A stretch of DNA of 64,000 bases, from assembly GCA_014190895.1 (NCBI GenBank), contig BJGV01000002.1, forward strand, positions 62,001-126,000, given 5' to 3'. Below the pieces are notes generated by a model. That model did not search any database, was not told where the DNA came from, and worked only from the letters and a program-made list of their open reading frames with translations. The stretch is from Nitrosomonadaceae bacterium. GTDB lineage: Bacteria; Pseudomonadota; Gammaproteobacteria; Burkholderiales; Nitrosomonadaceae. Shown here piece by piece: positions 50,929 to 60,555 of the stretch. Within the stretch, counting starts at the first letter, position 1; each line of letters opens with the position of its first letter. The translations under genes and the position numbers were made by a program.

Positions 50929-51859
50929 TCTTTTTTTTGAAACAATCACCAAGTTGCATCGAATGGCCTGCTATAAATTCTGTAATATTTAGTTTTTTTC
51001 CGCCAGGTCTCTGCACAATTTCTAATACTAATCGACCGTTGCCACAAGCTATCGCGATACCTTCTCGTCCAATTGCAATAATTTCTCCCGGATCGCCACC
51101 AGAACCAGCAACCGCCCTTGCTTGCCATATTTTCAGAGGAATTCCATGCATTAGAGAGTATTTTCCGGGGCGAGGATTAAATGCCCGTATAGCGCAGTTA
51201 ATTTCTTTTGCGCTAAGCCGCCAATCAATTTCCCCGTCAATTTTCTTGAATTTTGACGCGTATTGCGCAGTTTGCTCATCTTGAGGTACTGCTACGAGAT
51301 TTCCATGGGTTATTAGTGTCAAACTTTCTACGATGCATTGTGCTCCAAGTATGGCCAGTTTATCGTGTAAAGTTTGCGCGGTTTCATCATGTGCAATAGA
51401 AATAATTTGCTGCATTAGTATGGCTCCAGTATCGAGACCTTGATCCATTTGCATGATGGTGATACCCGTTTCTTGGTCACCCATTAATATCGCCCATTGA
51501 ATGGGCGCCGCACCTCGCCAACGTGGTAAGAGTGAGGCATGGATATTAAAACAACCAAAGCGCGGAATATTTAAAACGGCTAGGGGTAGAATCAGACCAT
51601 AAGCCGCCACTACCATTACATCTGCACGGGCAATCGTCAGTTGTGCATGTAGATCAGATTGTTTGAGTGATTGTGGTTGTAGCAGAGTAAGTTTGTATTG
51701 TTGTGCTAGTAATTTGACCGGACTTATAGCGGTTTTCATGCCGCGTCCAGCAGGACGATCAGGCTGGGTTAATACCAAGACAATCTCATGCCCGGCGTCC
51801 ACTAACGCCCTGAGCGCGGCAGCAGCAAACATCGGAGTGCCGGCAAATATTATTCTCAT
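50921..51859 (-). CDS. fmt: Methionyl-tRNA formyltransferase
   Basis: 312 residues. Formylates initiator Met-tRNA with 10-formyl-tetrahydrofolate. The G-T-P-M-F-A-A-A-A-L opening, N-I-H-A-S-L-L-P-R-W-R-G-A-A-P-I and a C-terminal tRNA-binding domain with F-N-P-R-P-G are present. It follows def by about 120 bases and overlaps rsmB. Confidence 0.97.
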   Translation of the reverse strand: MRIIFAGTPMFAAAALRALVDAGHEIVLVLTQPDRPAGRGMKTAISPVKLLAQQYKLTLLQPQSLKQSDLHAQLTIARADVMVVAAYGLILPLAVLNIPRFGCFNIHASLLPRWRGAAPIQWAILMGDQETGITIMQMDQGLDTGAILMQQIISIAHDETAQTLHDKLAILGAQCIVESLTLITHGNLVAVPQDEQTAQYASKFKKIDGEIDWRLSAKEINCAIRAFNPRPGKYSLMHGIPLKIWQARAVAGSGGDPGEIIAIGREGIAIACGNGRLVLEIVQRPGGKKLNITEFIAGHSMQLGDCFKKKND

Positions 51860-51979
51860 CTTGGAAAAATTGCGGTATTAATAAACAAAGCGTGTTTCCT
51901 GTAACTGTAGATCGTAGAGATTACTCAGGCAACCGAGCTATTTAGAAACCTACTTGATAGCAAACGATCAATGGCCATA

Positions 51980-52465
51980 TTATTTTTGTTGTTTCTTTAA
52001 TTTTGATTTTAAGCGTAGTTGTTTTAGTCGAGAAAGGTATTCAACAAATACCTTACCCAACAGATGATCCATCTCATGTTGAATGCATACTGCTAATAAT
52101 CCCTCGGCGCTGATTACAAAAGAGTCCCCATCTATATTAAGGGCTCTGACCGTTATATATTCAGCGCGCCGTACTTTTTCAAATACCCCCGGTACTGACA
52201 AACAACCTTCTTCGCAGGTAGATTCACCACTAGCGGCTATAATTTCTGGATTAATAAATACATGTAATGCGTCACGAGAGTCAGAAATGTCAATTACAAT
52301 TACGCATTGATGCACATCAACTTGCGTTGCCGCTAAACCAATACCGTGAGCAGCATACATTGTTTCTGTCATGTCTTGGACTAGGGTTTGGATTTCAACA
52401 GTCACTTCCCGTACTGGAGTTGCCAATTTATGCAATCGTTCATCTGGGTACTGTAATATTTTCAT
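51980..52465 (-). CDS. def: Peptide deformylase
   Basis: 161-residue metallohydrolase removing the formyl group from nascent proteins. Three motifs are clear: [17 protein letters not shown] and Q-H-E-M-D-H-L (the H-E-x-D-H type site). I use the ATG at 52465, which begins [11 protein letters not shown]; a second ATG three codons earlier is equally possible. First gene of def-fmt-rsmB-DUF4390-ntrY-ntrX. Confidence 0.95.
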   Translation of the reverse strand: MKILQYPDERLHKLATPVREVTVEIQTLVQDMTETMYAAHGIGLAATQVDVHQCVIVIDISDSRDALHVFINPEIIAASGESTCEEGCLSVPGVFEKVRRAEYITVRALNIDGDSFVISAEGLLAVCIQHEMDHLLGKVFVEYLSRLKQLRLKSKLKKQQK

Positions 52466-52474
52466 AGAAGTCAT

Positions 52475-52911
52475 AAGTAGACGCGTATATTTAATGGTGC
52501 CGTACTTAAAATAAACCGAGTTTGATCGCTATAATCTAAATTCCCAATACATAGTCTTATTATATCTCTGATCCTGTTTACGGGCTCCCTTCTCAGTTCT
52601 TTAGCTAGCTTGTTGGCATTATTTTTATTAATCTTTCTGTGTACACTCAATTATTTTGAGTTAATAATAGCCACGTAATGTCGGATAAGAGCAATCCTGT
52701 TTATAGTACATTCGTATAGAGCCGAGGGGGGATAATTTAAATCACTTGTATTAAATTAAACCGTTGTCATAATACGGATTCATATGTTCTTTAAATTTCC
52801 TCAATTTGATTTATTATCTAAGCATTTATATTACTATTGCGAGCGATTAGCTATGCGCGTGATATTATTTAAGGCATTTACAGACAACTCGGAGACATCT
52901 ATAGGAGCTTC
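52475..52911. other. Intergenic region between def and topB
   Basis: About 440 bases with no supported gene. In related bacteria this position often carries dprA and a DUF494 gene; I found no trace of either. It contains a weak 6-bp hairpin (52645-52661) and, at its end, AGGAG four bases before the topB ATG. Confidence 0.5.
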
Positions 52912-55434
52912 ATGGGTAGAACTTTAATCATAGCCGAAAAACCCTCTGTAGCCGCTGATATCGCGCGAGTGTTAGGCGGTTTTGTTAAACATACTGATTA
53001 TTTTGAGAGTGAGCAGTATGTGCTGTCATCAGCTGTAGGTCATTTACTTGAGCTTGTAGTATCGGATAAGTATGAAGTTAAGCGCGGCAAATGGAGTTTC
53101 GCTAATTTACCAGTTATTCCTCCATATTTTGATCTTAAACCCATTGAGAAAACCGAGTCTCGTCTTAAACTCCTGTCTAAACTTATCAAGCGGAAAGATG
53201 TAAATGCACTTATTAATGCTTGTGATGCGGGACGCGAAGGGGAGTTAATTTTTCATTACATTGTGCGTCATGTCGGAGTCAAAAAACCGATCAAGCGTTT
53301 ATGGTTACAATCAATGACCCCTGCTTCAATTAGGGAAGGCTTTACAAAATTACTTGATAATGATGCTGTCCAATCATTGATAGAAGCTGCTGTGAGTCGA
53401 TCAGAAGCTGATTGGCTAGTTGGCATCAATGGCACTCGTGCCATGACTGCGTTTAATTCTCAGGAGGGTGGTTTTCACAAGACTACTGTTGGGCGTGTAC
53501 AAACACCCACACTAGCAATTTTGGTTGAACGGGAAGAAGTAATTAAAAAATTTGTTCCGCGGAGCTACTGGGAAATACATGGAATCTTTGGTGCTCAGAA
53601 TGGGGATTATAAGGGACGTTGGTTTGACAAAAATTTTTTAAAGAATAAGCAAGACAGTGAGCAGAAATCTGAGCGAATATGGAAGAAAAAAGATGCCGAA
53701 ATTATTTTCACTAAGTGTTATGGTAAATCTGGATCTGTTAGCGAAGAAAGCAAGCCACTTACAGAGATATGTCCGCAACTCTATGACCTTACTAGCCTGC
53801 AACGGGAGGCTAACGCACGCTTTGGTTTTTCTGCTAAGACAACACTAGGATTGGCCCAAGCTTTATACGAGAAACATAAAGTATTGACATACCCCAGAAC
53901 TGATTCGCGCGCGTTACCGGAAGATTACATTACAACCGTTCAAGATATTTTAGGTTTACTTAAGGCAGACCGATATAAGGTTTTTTCGAAACAAATTTTA
54001 AAATCTGCTTGGGTAGTACCCAACAAGCGTATTTTTAACAATAAGAAAATTTCAGATCATTTTGCCATTATTCCAACTTTACTTGAACCAACTGGCTTAA
54101 GTGAAGCAGAGGATAAACTCTATGATTTAGTGATCAAGCGATTTTTGGCAATCTTTTACCCTGCCGCCCAATTTTTGGTGACTACTCGTATTACTTATGT
54201 TGAGAATGAGACATTTAAAACAGAAGGTAAGGTGATGATTAACTCCGGTTGGCGAGTAGTTTATGGTCAAGAAATTCAAATGGATGACGCCGATGAAAAT
54301 TCAGCTTTAGTCTTAGTAAAACCGGGGGAGCTGGTTTCTATTAAAGAAATAAACGTTATTGCTAATCAGACTCGACCGCCAGCAAGATTTAATGAGGCCA
54401 CGTTACTATCGGCTATGGAGGGCGCTGGAAAATTGGTAGAGGATGAAGAATTACGTGAGGCAATGAGTGCAAAAGGACTTGGTACGCCAGCTACTCGGGC
54501 TTCAACTATTGAAGGTCTAATATTTGAAAACTACATGCAACGCGTAGGACGTGATTTACATCCTACTGCCAAAGCCTTTTCTCTAATTACATTATTACGC
54601 GGACTAAAAATACCTGAATTGACTTCCCCTGAGTTGACTGGTAATTGGGAATTTAAGTTGCGTCAAATTGAGCAGAACCAGCTTGAGCGCAATACCTTTA
54701 TGAAAGAAATTTCTAGTATGACTCGTCACATGGTGGAACAAGCAAAAAGCCATCGTGGTGAAACTATAACTGGGAATTTTTCTAAACTTAAATTACCTTG
54801 CCCTAAGTGTAATGGATTGATTCAAGAAACCTATAAGAAATTTCAATGTCAAGAGTGCGATTTTTTTCTTTGGAAAATTTTGGCAGGACGACAATTTGAA
54901 ATTGCCGAGGTTGAAGAACTTATTACCAAGAATGAAATTGGTCCATTGCAAGGTTTTCGTAGCAAGATGGGGCGACTCTTTAATGCTAATATTAAACTCA
55001 CCGATCAGTTCGAGATGAAATTTGATTTTGGTGACAGTAACAAGGAAGGAGCTGAAGAAGTAAATTTTTCAGGTCAAGAATCGCTAGGCAAATGTCCTCG
55101 ATGTGATAACCGAGTCTTTGAGCACGGTGTAAGTTATATTTGCGAGAAAGCTGTTGGTGGGTTGCGCACATGTAACTTTAGAACTGGGAAAATAATTTTA
55201 AATCGCCAGATTGAACGCGAGCAAATTATTAAATTACTTAGTTTTGGAAAAACTGATTTACTGTCTAAGTTTATTTCCAAGAGAGGTAGACCATTTTCAG
55301 CTTACTTATTAACCGGTATAGATGGAAAGATGGGGTTTGAGTTTGAGCCAAGAAAAGCGAAGGCGGGCTCAGAAAATAAAATAGTAAAGCCTCGAGCTAA
55401 GGCACTTTTAGCTAAAAAACCCCCTACTCGCTAA
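52912..55434 (+). CDS. topB: DNA topoisomerase III
   Basis: 840-residue type IA topoisomerase that decatenates DNA through a single-strand break. The Toprim start L-I-I-A-E-K-P-S-V-A and D-A-G-R-E-G-E are present. The active tyrosine is in L-T-Y-P-R-T-D-S-R, and the P-P-A-R-F-N-E-A-T-L segment closes the core. A long C-terminal part has two cysteine-rich modules (C-P-K-C near 627 and C-P-R-C near 726) and a repeat domain, giving more length than E. coli TopB (653). AGGAG precedes the ATG. Confidence 0.95.
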   Translation: MGRTLIIAEKPSVAADIARVLGGFVKHTDYFESEQYVLSSAVGHLLELVVSDKYEVKRGKWSFANLPVIPPYFDLKPIEKTESRLKLLSKLIKRKDVNALINACDAGREGELIFHYIVRHVGVKKPIKRLWLQSMTPASIREGFTKLLDNDAVQSLIEAAVSRSEADWLVGINGTRAMTAFNSQEGGFHKTTVGRVQTPTLAILVEREEVIKKFVPRSYWEIHGIFGAQNGDYKGRWFDKNFLKNKQDSEQKSERIWKKKDAEIIFTKCYGKSGSVSEESKPLTEICPQLYDLTSLQREANARFGFSAKTTLGLAQALYEKHKVLTYPRTDSRALPEDYITTVQDILGLLKADRYKVFSKQILKSAWVVPNKRIFNNKKISDHFAIIPTLLEPTGLSEAEDKLYDLVIKRFLAIFYPAAQFLVTTRITYVENETFKTEGKVMINSGWRVVYGQEIQMDDADENSALVLVKPGELVSIKEINVIANQTRPPARFNEATLLSAMEGAGKLVEDEELREAMSAKGLGTPATRASTIEGLIFENYMQRVGRDLHPTAKAFSLITLLRGLKIPELTSPELTGNWEFKLRQIEQNQLERNTFMKEISSMTRHMVEQAKSHRGETITGNFSKLKLPCPKCNGLIQETYKKFQCQECDFFLWKILAGRQFEIAEVEELITKNEIGPLQGFRSKMGRLFNANIKLTDQFEMKFDFGDSNKEGAEEVNFSGQESLGKCPRCDNRVFEHGVSYICEKAVGGLRTCNFRTGKIILNRQIEREQIIKLLSFGKTDLLSKFISKRGRPFSAYLLTGIDGKMGFEFEPRKAKAGSENKIVKPRAKALLAKKPPTR

Positions 55435-55547
55435 ATATAATCTTGTTTTCGGCGAGCCCCAGAAGGCCCAGCTTCTTAGCTCAACGAATGAGAGCGTTGC
55501 TGCGACGTCATGATTGCTAACAGTGGTGTCTATAACCTAAAAGTATT

Positions 55548-55805
55548 TTATAGTTTTATACCAAAGATAGCTGGGAACAGGTATCTTAGTATAGCTCCCA
55601 CGACCCAGATTACGAGTATCAGGCTAATAAGAACCGCCAGTCCATCGCCTATAGTTGACATGAGAGTTGAGCCGAAGCTACCAAATTCTTCTTGTCCAGA
55701 TTCGTTACGCCTACGAACTTTGCGTCTTCTGACCCATAGTTGCAGGAAAATCGCAACAGGAATCAGCAAAAGAGCAGTTAGTAGTTTAAATTCAGGGCTA
55801 TCCAT
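55548..55805 (-). CDS. Small two-helix membrane protein of unknown function
   Basis: 85 residues. One hydrophobic helix near residues 8-24, then a strongly basic stretch (R-R-R-K-V-R-R-R near 26-33), a polar E/S/G linker, and a second helix near 57-77. GAGG seven bases before the ATG supports translation. I do not recognise the family. It stands alone, convergent with topB. Confidence 0.6.
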   Translation of the reverse strand: MDSPEFKLLTALLLIPVAIFLQLWVRRRKVRRRNESGQEEFGSFGSTLMSTIGDGLAVLISLILVIWVVGAILRYLFPAIFGIKL

Positions 55806-56159
55806 AGATCAACCTCATTCATAATATGTTACTACAGAAATTTTTATCTTCATCATGTATTCAGTGCCCGATAGTCTAATCAGACGGCTTCTTCTAAGAG
55901 AGGCATTTTTTAATGATTAATTTATAGTATGCCAGTATCAACACGCAACGTACCATTTTTTCTTCCACATGTCTCATATTTTAAAGAGTAATGCTTCTTT
56001 TTAGAAATTTGAGTGGAGAGGCAATGTTATTTCTTATTTTTCTAGTGTGGTGAATTCCCTTGTTACAAGACATCATGATTTCTGTAAGCGTGAACAATGT
56101 TATTCAATATACAATAGCTTAACTTAATTCAATCATCCACATGCATTGGTTGTAACCTT
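55806..56159. other. Intergenic region upstream of the GNAT gene
   Basis: About 350 A/T-rich bases between divergent genes. The only translatable feature I see is a nine-codon frame (56024-56053, M-L-F-L-I-F-L-V-W) preceded by GGAGAGG; it may be chance or a leader peptide. No clear promoter pair or hairpin was identified. Confidence 0.35.
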
Positions 56160-57314
56160 ATGAGTGAGAAACTTAATCCATATAGCCCTATAAAAATCAC
56201 TGTACATCCAGTTACAAGTCGCCGTGAAATGGGAATATTTATTGATGTGCCCTGGCGCGTTTATGCGGATGATCCCATGTGGGTGGCGCCGTTGCGTCTC
56301 GAGCGACGTCTACATTTCTCAAAATTTAATCCATTTTTCAAGCACGGAGAGTGGCAGGCATGGGTTGCTTACCTTGATAATCAACCAGTAGGGAGAATTA
56401 GCGCTCAAATAGATCAACTTCATCGTCAGTACCATGGTGCAGATACCGGCCATTTTGGTTCATTAGAGTGTATAAATAATGCAGCGGTATTTGCAACACT
56501 TATTCACACCGCTGAAGCGTGGTTAGCCGAGAGACATGCCAGATGTATTAGCGGGCCATTTAATTTTTCCATTAATCAAGAATGTGGTGTCTTGGTCGAT
56601 GGTTTTGATACACCACCCGCAGTAATGATGCCACATTCCCCCAAGTGGTATGGCCAATTACTCGAAGAACAAGGTTATCGAGCATTGAAAGATCTTCTCG
56701 CATATTGGGTAAAATTAGATTTCGAGATTCCAAAAATGATGCGTTTTTTGATAGAAAAATTTTCCAAGCGAGTGCGGATTAGGGCATTGCAACGTAATAG
56801 ATTTCGTGAGGAAATGGAGACATTGCGGGATATTTTTAATGATGCTTGGTCAGAAAATTGGGGGTTTATTCCATTTACTGAGGCTGAATTTGTTGAACTT
56901 GGCTACACTTTTCGTCTGCTTTTGCGAGATGAGTACATTCAGATTGCTGAAGTTGATGGGGTTCCCGCAGCCTTTATGGTGGCATTACCTAATTTAAATG
57001 AGATATTTTCTAAATTGAATGGAAATTTATTCCCATTTGGGTGGATCAGATTGATTAAAAAAATTAAGTACAATGAGATTCGCACGGGTCGGGTACCTTT
57101 GATGGGAGTGCGCAAACAATTCCAGAATACTCCTTTGGGCGTTACGTTAGCTTTTATGGTAATTAATGCACCACTGCAATATGCTCTTTCTCAGGGGTTT
57201 CAGGAAGTTGAAATGTCCTGGATACTCGAAGACAATAAATCAATGCGAGGGATTCTTGATAGCGTTGGCAGTAAGCAGTACAAGCGCTATCGAATTTATG
57301 GGAAAACATTGTGA
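56160..57314 (+). CDS. GNAT-fold N-acyltransferase family protein
   Basis: 384 residues with a GNAT-like fold. It opens with the D-D-P-M-W-V-A-P-L-R and N-P-F-F-K-H-G-E blocks and has V-G-R-I-S-A-Q-I-D near residue 80. The family includes E. coli YghO and, from memory, a Caulobacter ceramide synthase. The late segment V-P-L-M-G-V resembles the second half of these long forms. Substrate is not shown. It sits 46 bases before a nucleotidyltransferase and upstream of lptF-lptG, hinting at lipid or envelope chemistry. Confidence 0.72.
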   Translation: MSEKLNPYSPIKITVHPVTSRREMGIFIDVPWRVYADDPMWVAPLRLERRLHFSKFNPFFKHGEWQAWVAYLDNQPVGRISAQIDQLHRQYHGADTGHFGSLECINNAAVFATLIHTAEAWLAERHARCISGPFNFSINQECGVLVDGFDTPPAVMMPHSPKWYGQLLEEQGYRALKDLLAYWVKLDFEIPKMMRFLIEKFSKRVRIRALQRNRFREEMETLRDIFNDAWSENWGFIPFTEAEFVELGYTFRLLLRDEYIQIAEVDGVPAAFMVALPNLNEIFSKLNGNLFPFGWIRLIKKIKYNEIRTGRVPLMGVRKQFQNTPLGVTLAFMVINAPLQYALSQGFQEVEMSWILEDNKSMRGILDSVGSKQYKRYRIYGKTL

Positions 57315-57360
57315 TCTTTAGGGTGTATAAATAAAATAATATCTCAAAGCTAAGGCTCTA

Positions 57361-58185
57361 ATGAATAAAAAAAATCAATTTTCCGCATTAGTGCTAGCAG
57401 CAGATCGGACAACGAGTGACCCGGTTGCTAATAAATCAGGCATGGCCTGTAAGGCGTTTGCGCCAATCTGTGGAACGCCGATGGTAATTCGCGTACTGGA
57501 CACACTAGAGGCCAGCGATATGATTGGGAATATTATTCTGTGTGGACCACCCCAATCCATACTTTCCGATTGTCCAGAATTACAACAACGGATAGCGTGC
57601 GGTCGGCTTATTTGGCTGTCCAATTTAGATTCCCCTAGTCGGAGCGCTAACAAGGGTCTCGAGTACATAAATGCGAGCGATAGAGTGTTGTTGACAACAG
57701 CAGATCACGCATTACTAACGCCAGAGATTGTAGAGCATTTCCTACGTGAATCCATCAAGGTAGACGGAGATGCTACTGTTGGACTAGTTAAACATAAAGA
57801 CGTCTTATCTGCTTTTCCTGGTACCAGACGTACCGTAATAAAGCTTCGTGATGGAGGTTTTTGTGGTTGCAATCTTTATTCATTTCTTAATTACGGCAGT
57901 CGAGATTTGGTCTCATTCTGGCGGCGAGCTGAGGACTTAAGAAAGTATCCTTGGCGATTAGTCGGGGAAATACTGGGCCCCATGGCTGTTTTGTCATATT
58001 TACTTGGGCTATCAACACTAGACCAGGCATTGGATGCCATTTCAGTAAAAGCAGGTGTTAAGATAAAAGCAGTGATTTTGCCCTACCCTCAAGCTGGTGT
58101 CGATGTCGATAAAGTTGAGGATATGATGCTTGTAGAGTCCATCTTGAGAAATGAGCATTGCCTCTCTACGATAGAAAAAATCTGA
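57361..58185 (+). CDS. MobA-like NTP transferase domain protein
   Basis: 274 residues with a nucleotidyltransferase (Rossmann-like) start S-A-L-V-L-A-A-D-R, K-A-F-A-P-I-C-G-T-P-M and an L-L-T-T-A-D-H-A segment that places an aspartate near the metal site. This resembles MobA/GlmU-type enzymes that activate a sugar, alcohol or cofactor phosphate. The AAGG before the ATG fits. The substrate is unknown; its partner is probably the GNAT protein upstream. Confidence 0.75.
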   Translation: MNKKNQFSALVLAADRTTSDPVANKSGMACKAFAPICGTPMVIRVLDTLEASDMIGNIILCGPPQSILSDCPELQQRIACGRLIWLSNLDSPSRSANKGLEYINASDRVLLTTADHALLTPEIVEHFLRESIKVDGDATVGLVKHKDVLSAFPGTRRTVIKLRDGGFCGCNLYSFLNYGSRDLVSFWRRAEDLRKYPWRLVGEILGPMAVLSYLLGLSTLDQALDAISVKAGVKIKAVILPYPQAGVDVDKVEDMMLVESILRNEHCLSTIEKI

Positions 58186-58239
58186 ATAATTTTATTGTGT
58201 TGTGTAAATAAGTTCTGCTGTAAAGCTGGGAAAAAGTCT

Positions 58240-59316
58240 ATGAAGATAATAGAGCGATACATTGCACAAGAACTATTGATACCATTTATAGTGGTGATCG
58301 GAATTCTCGTTGGCTTGTTTGCAAGTTTTAGTAGCGCTAATTTATTAGCAAAAGGCATAACAGAGTCTCTTGGCATGACTGTTATGTTGGAATTAGTGTT
58401 GCTTAAAACTTTAATTGCTATGGAAGTGCTGATACCGATTGCTCTTTATGTTGCCGTTATAGTCGGCCTTGGCCGTATGTATAAAGATCAAGAGATTAAC
58501 GCACTACAGTCCGCTGGTGTTGGTAATGGCCGCATCATACGTGCCGTACTTTTGGTAGCTGTCCCGCTTGGAATAATTAGTGGTGGACTCTCTATATTTG
58601 TTCGTCCTTGGGCTTATGAGAAGAATTATATTTTGAATGCACAGGCGGAAGCGGAATTAAACACAAATCGATTTCAGACAGGACGTTTTTATGGAACCGA
58701 AAAGAGTGGTAGAGTAATTTATATTCAGGCTAAGGATGAATCTGGAAATATAATGCAAGGAGTTTTTCATTATATTAAAAAAGCTAATGGCAGTGAAATT
58801 ATTGTAGCTAATAAAGGTCAGCAAATGAAGTCAGGAATTGATGAGCGTTCTCAAATACATTTGTTCGATGGTTCTATATACAGACTTACGCATACTTTAA
58901 CAAAAGATACCGTCACTCGTTTTAAGAAATTGATATATTTTACCAACGAAGAGAATGTGCTAGATTATAGGCGAAAAACGGCTTCAATTAGCGCGTTAAT
59001 GGACTCGGATCAGCCTGGCGATATTGCTGAACGCCAATGGCGATTTTCTCGTTCTATTGGAACAATTCTGCTGGCTCTTATAGCGGTTTCATTTAGTCGC
59101 ACATCTCCTCGACAAGGCAGGAATAACAAAACTTTTTTTCTGGCAGCCCTGGTTTATTCTATTTATTATATTTTGCATGGGTTGGCTCAGACTTGGGTAA
59201 CGCAGGGTAAAGTTGGTAGCGTTCCCGGGGTTTGGTGGTTATACGTATTAATGTTTATTGTCGCGTTTAGTTTTCTTTCCCCTGGTTTTTGGCGACAATT
59301 ATTTTCGCGTCGATGA
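58240..59316 (+). CDS. lptF: LPS export permease LptF
   Basis: 358-residue inner-membrane half of the LptFG permease, which with the LptB ATPase extracts LPS. M-K-I-I-E-R-Y-I-A-Q-E-L at the start, a periplasmic beta-jellyroll region (about 130-250), and six membrane helices match the family. The ATG at 58240 is preferred over the frame start fifteen codons earlier. It overlaps lptG as ATGA. Confidence 0.95.
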   Translation: MKIIERYIAQELLIPFIVVIGILVGLFASFSSANLLAKGITESLGMTVMLELVLLKTLIAMEVLIPIALYVAVIVGLGRMYKDQEINALQSAGVGNGRIIRAVLLVAVPLGIISGGLSIFVRPWAYEKNYILNAQAEAELNTNRFQTGRFYGTEKSGRVIYIQAKDESGNIMQGVFHYIKKANGSEIIVANKGQQMKSGIDERSQIHLFDGSIYRLTHTLTKDTVTRFKKLIYFTNEENVLDYRRKTASISALMDSDQPGDIAERQWRFSRSIGTILLALIAVSFSRTSPRQGRNNKTFFLAALVYSIYYILHGLAQTWVTQGKVGSVPGVWWLYVLMFIVAFSFLSPGFWRQLFSRR

Positions 59317-60380
59317 TATTAATAATTAACCGTTACCTTGCATCACAAATCTTTATTGGCCTATGCCTTGCCGCCGCCGTGCTTTTACCATTGTTTAGTT
59401 TTCTTGACTTGTTAGAGCAATTGGACTCTGTAGGAAAAGGAACATACCAGACCAGAGATGCTTTTTTGTATACCGCTTTATTGTTGCCGCGCAGATTTAT
59501 CCAACTTACGCCATTTATTGCATTATTAGGCAATGTGATTGCTTTAGGGCGAATGGCCATTAATTTAGAATTGACAGCACTAAGAGTAGCAGGTGTCTCT
59601 CCTGCCCGCATTAGCCTGGCACCACTCTGGGTCGGCGTAGTTCTTTTGTTATTTGTTGCTATCTTAGAAGAATTTGTTGCCCCACAATTTCAACAAGATG
59701 CCATTTTACAGCGGGCTGTTGCACTTGATAAGAGTGTTCAGCTTGGTAAAAATCTTGGCATCTGGACCCGAGATGAGCATTATATATTACGTATTGGTGA
59801 GATGGTGCATGCTCAAAAAGCAGAAGATATTGAGTTGCTAAATTTTGACGATAACGGTTTTTTGTTAACTTATATTCATGCAAAGTATGCCGATATTCTC
59901 AGTGATAATTTATGGGAATTACGGGGTGTAACCACTAAAACGTTTACTGGGGAACAGATTGATTCTGTAAGTGCAGACTCAATGAGTTGGAAATCATTTT
60001 TAAATCCAAAGAATGTAGCGACTCTGACTAAGCCCCCAGAAAGTCTTGCCCCTTCCGAATTATTTCAACATGTAAGTTTCTTGAATGCCACGGGTCAAGA
60101 AACGGATGCTCACGCGCTTACTTTGTGGCGGAAAATTGGAGGAGCACTGACAACAATTGCAATGTTATTGCTCCCCATACCGATCGTCCTTAGATTTACA
60201 CGAACAGGTTTTGGAAGTAAATTAGTATCTGCGGCCTTGATTGGCATAGGTATCTACTTGCTTGATCAAATTATTGCAAACGTAGGTTTGTTATGGCACT
60301 TGAATCCGCTGTTAATCGGGATATTTCCTGGTCTGACGTTGATTGTATTATCGAGTTTCTGGTTATTAAGAACTCCCTAG
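59313..60380 (+). CDS. lptG: LPS export permease LptG
   Basis: 355-residue partner of LptF. It has the same layout: N-terminal helices with N-R-Y-L-A, the L-T-P-F-I-A-L-L-G-N-V-I-A-L-G-R coupling stretch, a periplasmic domain and C-terminal helices. The start is fixed by the 4-base overlap with the lptF stop. LptB, LptC and LptA are not in the window. Confidence 0.95.
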   Translation: MILIINRYLASQIFIGLCLAAAVLLPLFSFLDLLEQLDSVGKGTYQTRDAFLYTALLLPRRFIQLTPFIALLGNVIALGRMAINLELTALRVAGVSPARISLAPLWVGVVLLLFVAILEEFVAPQFQQDAILQRAVALDKSVQLGKNLGIWTRDEHYILRIGEMVHAQKAEDIELLNFDDNGFLLTYIHAKYADILSDNLWELRGVTTKTFTGEQIDSVSADSMSWKSFLNPKNVATLTKPPESLAPSELFQHVSFLNATGQETDAHALTLWRKIGGALTTIAMLLLPIPIVLRFTRTGFGSKLVSAALIGIGIYLLDQIIANVGLLWHLNPLLIGIFPGLTLIVLSSFWLLRTP

Positions 60381-60555
60381 ACACAGATATAATATGCTCA
60401 TTAAAAAATGGTTTAAAGGGTGATTTGTATTAAGTTGGCAAAAAAAGATAAGTTGGGTAACTTTATGCTTTTACTGAGGCGCCCTGTTAGACATGTAATT
60501 AGTATATAGTATCGTTAACACTATTGATTTTACATAGTATTTTAGCGCGACTCTC

